NCBI RefSeq assembly: GCF_002777965.1
Contig: NZ_NGVR01000028.1
Coordinates: forward strand, 124,001-188,000
Direction of reading: 5' to 3'
Source of the DNA: Proteus columbae
GTDB taxonomy: Bacteria > Pseudomonadota > Gammaproteobacteria > Enterobacterales > Enterobacteriaceae
DNA: 64,000 nucleotides
Numbering within the stretch: position 1 is the first letter of the stretch; the number at the start of each line of letters is the position of its first letter. The notes under the pieces are model-generated. The model was given only the letters and a program-made list of their open reading frames with translations, did not search any database and had not been told where the DNA came from. Positions 62,496 through 64,000 of the stretch are shown here, piece after piece. Made by a program: the position numbers and the translations under genes.

Positions 62496-64000
62496 TTATT
62501 TTTGGGTTGCTGGCGTTAACTTAAAGACCTTTTCATTCTCACCTAACCACTGGCGAGCTACTTGGTTTATATCGTTAACACTTAATGCTTTTATAATGGC
62601 AGGATCAGTAAGCAAACGCTGATACTGTTGGTCATCAGTTGCAACTTGTGCAAGGGCATCTGTCCAATAGCTTGCACTGTCATTTACCTGTAAATTTTCA
62701 GTTAGCCAGATATTTTTAGCCTCTTGTAACTCTTTATCTGTAATGCCTGACTGCTTAACTTCATTTACGACTTTACGAGCAAGAGTAATTAATTCATCTG
62801 CACGTTCAGGTGATGCCGTAAAATTTAAACGGCCAGTATAGTAGCTTGTAGGTACTTTCGTTAACATTTCAGAGAAACCAAGTGAATAAATACCACCTGC
62901 TCTTTCACGTAGGTTGAGTCTTAAACGTTGGCTTATTACCGTATCTAGTAAATTTAGCGCTAATACTTGTTGTTGTGACCATTGAGCAGGTGCCGCATAT
63001 TGAATGCTAATCATGCTCTTATCACTACTTGCAATAGGATATGTTTTGCTAAACGAGGTAAGTTTAGGATTAATTGCGGGATCTGCCCAAAATAGGCGTT
63101 GGTCTGAACGCGTTGGCAGGCTCGCAATCCAACGTTCAACAAGAGGTTTAACTTGATTTAGATTAACTGGACCACTGATAACTAAAGTCATATCAGCAGG
63201 TTGCCCTAAAATCATTTGGTTGGTTTGCTGTAATTGTTGGGCAGTAAACTGTTTCCAAGCACCTTGAGGGGAAACCACTAAACGATCGCCATTTTGATAG
63301 CTTTCTTTATTGATGTTATCTAAGAAAGTACGTTCAACAGGTGTTTTTGAAATACCTAATGCCATGGCTTGTTTTTGCTGCTCTAACTTCTCGCCATTAA
63401 ACTGTGGAGAAGTCACTTTTAGATGCATTAATGTTAGTAAGGTTTCCAATTCATCAATCGGCGCTTCGCCACGAAAACCATGGAATAACAGTTCGCTATA
63501 AGGGCGTAAACTAATTTGATGTTGCTTGGTAAATAACGCCAATTCACGCGCATTATAATTACCATATCCACTTACTTCAGGTAATTTTAATGCCCATTGC
63601 ACCATACCTAAGCTTTGATTTGTTTCAAGAGAAGAACCGCCCGGAATACGCAGTGAAACTTGAATATTATCTTTGAGATAACTGTCATTTTTCACAATCA
63701 CTTTTACGTTATTGCTTAGTGTCCACTCTTGTGTTTTTTCAATCGGCAGTGATTGCGTTGAAACAACTGAACCTGTGAGCTTAGGTTTAATATCTAATAC
63801 AACGGCTTGCGTTTTTAGGGTAAATGCGCCCGGATTTGATTGTCTAATTTCTTGCCAGCGCTGTGCGGCTTTAGTTGCATTAAACAAATTGGCATCATTA
63901 TCTGGGCCAATCACAGCAACTCGTGGTGATGACTGCTTTAGATATTGGGCGAAATAAGCTGACAATGTTTCAGGGGTAACTTTATTGATTAATTGATAGC
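62496..64000 (-). CDS. pqqL: M16-family zinc peptidase, PqqL-like (partial, 5' end outside window)
   Basis: 502 codons stay open to the window edge; an internal TTG near 63965 is not a real start because the frame continues through it. This is the C-terminal half of a M16B peptidase: VSLRIPGGSSLE, then LRLNLRERAGGIYSLGFSEML, the R/Y pocket that grips substrate. The HxxEH zinc site would lie in the missing N-terminal part. E. coli PqqL (931 residues) cleaves ferredoxin-type plant proteins in the periplasm. The gene name is by likeness only. Confidence 0.75.
   Translation of the reverse strand, partial: YQLINKVTPETLSAYFAQYLKQSSPRVAVIGPDNDANLFNATKAAQRWQEIRQSNPGAFTLKTQAVVLDIKPKLTGSVVSTQSLPIEKTQEWTLSNNVKVIVKNDSYLKDNIQVSLRIPGGSSLETNQSLGMVQWALKLPEVSGYGNYNARELALFTKQHQISLRPYSELLFHGFRGEAPIDELETLLTLMHLKVTSPQFNGEKLEQQKQAMALGISKTPVERTFLDNINKESYQNGDRLVVSPQGAWKQFTAQQLQQTNQMILGQPADMTLVISGPVNLNQVKPLVERWIASLPTRSDQRLFWADPAINPKLTSFSKTYPIASSDKSMISIQYAAPAQWSQQQVLALNLLDTVISQRLRLNLRERAGGIYSLGFSEMLTKVPTSYYTGRLNFTASPERADELITLARKVVNEVKQSGITDKELQEAKNIWLTENLQVNDSASYWTDALAQVATDDQQYQRLLTDPAIIKALSVNDINQVARQWLGENEKVFKLTPATQK

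Overview
The window reads as chromosomal backbone of a gammaproteobacterium of the order Enterobacterales, family Morganellaceae, most likely genus Proteus. The grounds are AT-rich DNA, enterobacterial gene blocks (rpoN-hpf-ptsN-rapZ-npr, lptBAC-kdsCD, mlaFEDCB, degQ-degS, rplM-rpsI-sspAB, gltBD, arcB-elbB-mtgA, dolP-diaA-yraN-lpoA/rsmI/rnpB), and a complete ureDABCEFG urease operon with a divergent AraC-type ureR beside it, which is the Proteus arrangement. I cannot fix the species from the sequence alone.

Layout. 1-2.3 kb: darP (cut by the window edge), pmbA and rnk. 2.4-10.6 kb: a long leftward run covering the nitrogen phosphotransferase system and sigma-54 (npr, rapZ, ptsN, hpf, rpoN), then LPS transport and Kdo synthesis (lptB, lptA, lptC, kdsC, kdsD) and a yrbG-type exchanger. 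10.7-15.6 kb: the rightward phospholipid-transport operon mlaFEDCB, then ibaG and murA. 15.8-17.2 kb: two poorly characterised genes (a DUF2157 membrane protein and a CPCC cysteine-rich protein). 17.2-24.9 kb: degS, degQ, zapG, zapE, rplM, rpsI, sspA and sspB. 25-27.6 kb: a DcuC-family carrier with an AbgA-like M20 amidohydrolase behind a textbook FNR box. 28-34 kb: gltD and gltB. 34.6-38.6 kb: arcB, the ArcZ small RNA on the opposite strand, elbB and mtgA. 38.6-45 kb: ureR and ureDABCEFG. 45-50 kb: dolP, diaA, yraN, lpoA, rsmI and the RNase P RNA. 50-57.6 kb: yhaK/yhaJ, a decayed type VI secretion hcp-vgrG-PAAR islet, then yqjF, yqjK, yqjE, yqjD and yqjA. 58-64 kb: sstT, fadH, a DoxX-family gene and the 3' part of a pqqL-like M16 peptidase gene.

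The genes fall into clear jobs: envelope building and maintenance (lpt, kds, mla, murA, mtgA, lpoA, dolP, degS/degQ), nitrogen handling (rpoN and PTS-Ntr, gltBD, urease), and redox or anaerobic control (arcB/ArcZ, the FNR-controlled carrier, a CRP site between gltB and arcB). Urease turns urea into ammonia, which GltBD helps assimilate after glutamine synthetase.

Most of the window is ordinary core genome. The parts least explained by standard annotation are: the hcp-vgrG islet, whose vgrG stops early and is followed in the same reading frame by a PAAR C-terminal remnant; the FNR-driven carrier/amidohydrolase pair in the place where E. coli carries dcuD; structured intergenic elements inside the mla operon, in the sspA leader and upstream of rnk; palindromes between ureR and ureD; and the DUF2157/CPCC pair. 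I saw no tRNA, CRISPR array, insertion sequence, prophage or complete mobile element.
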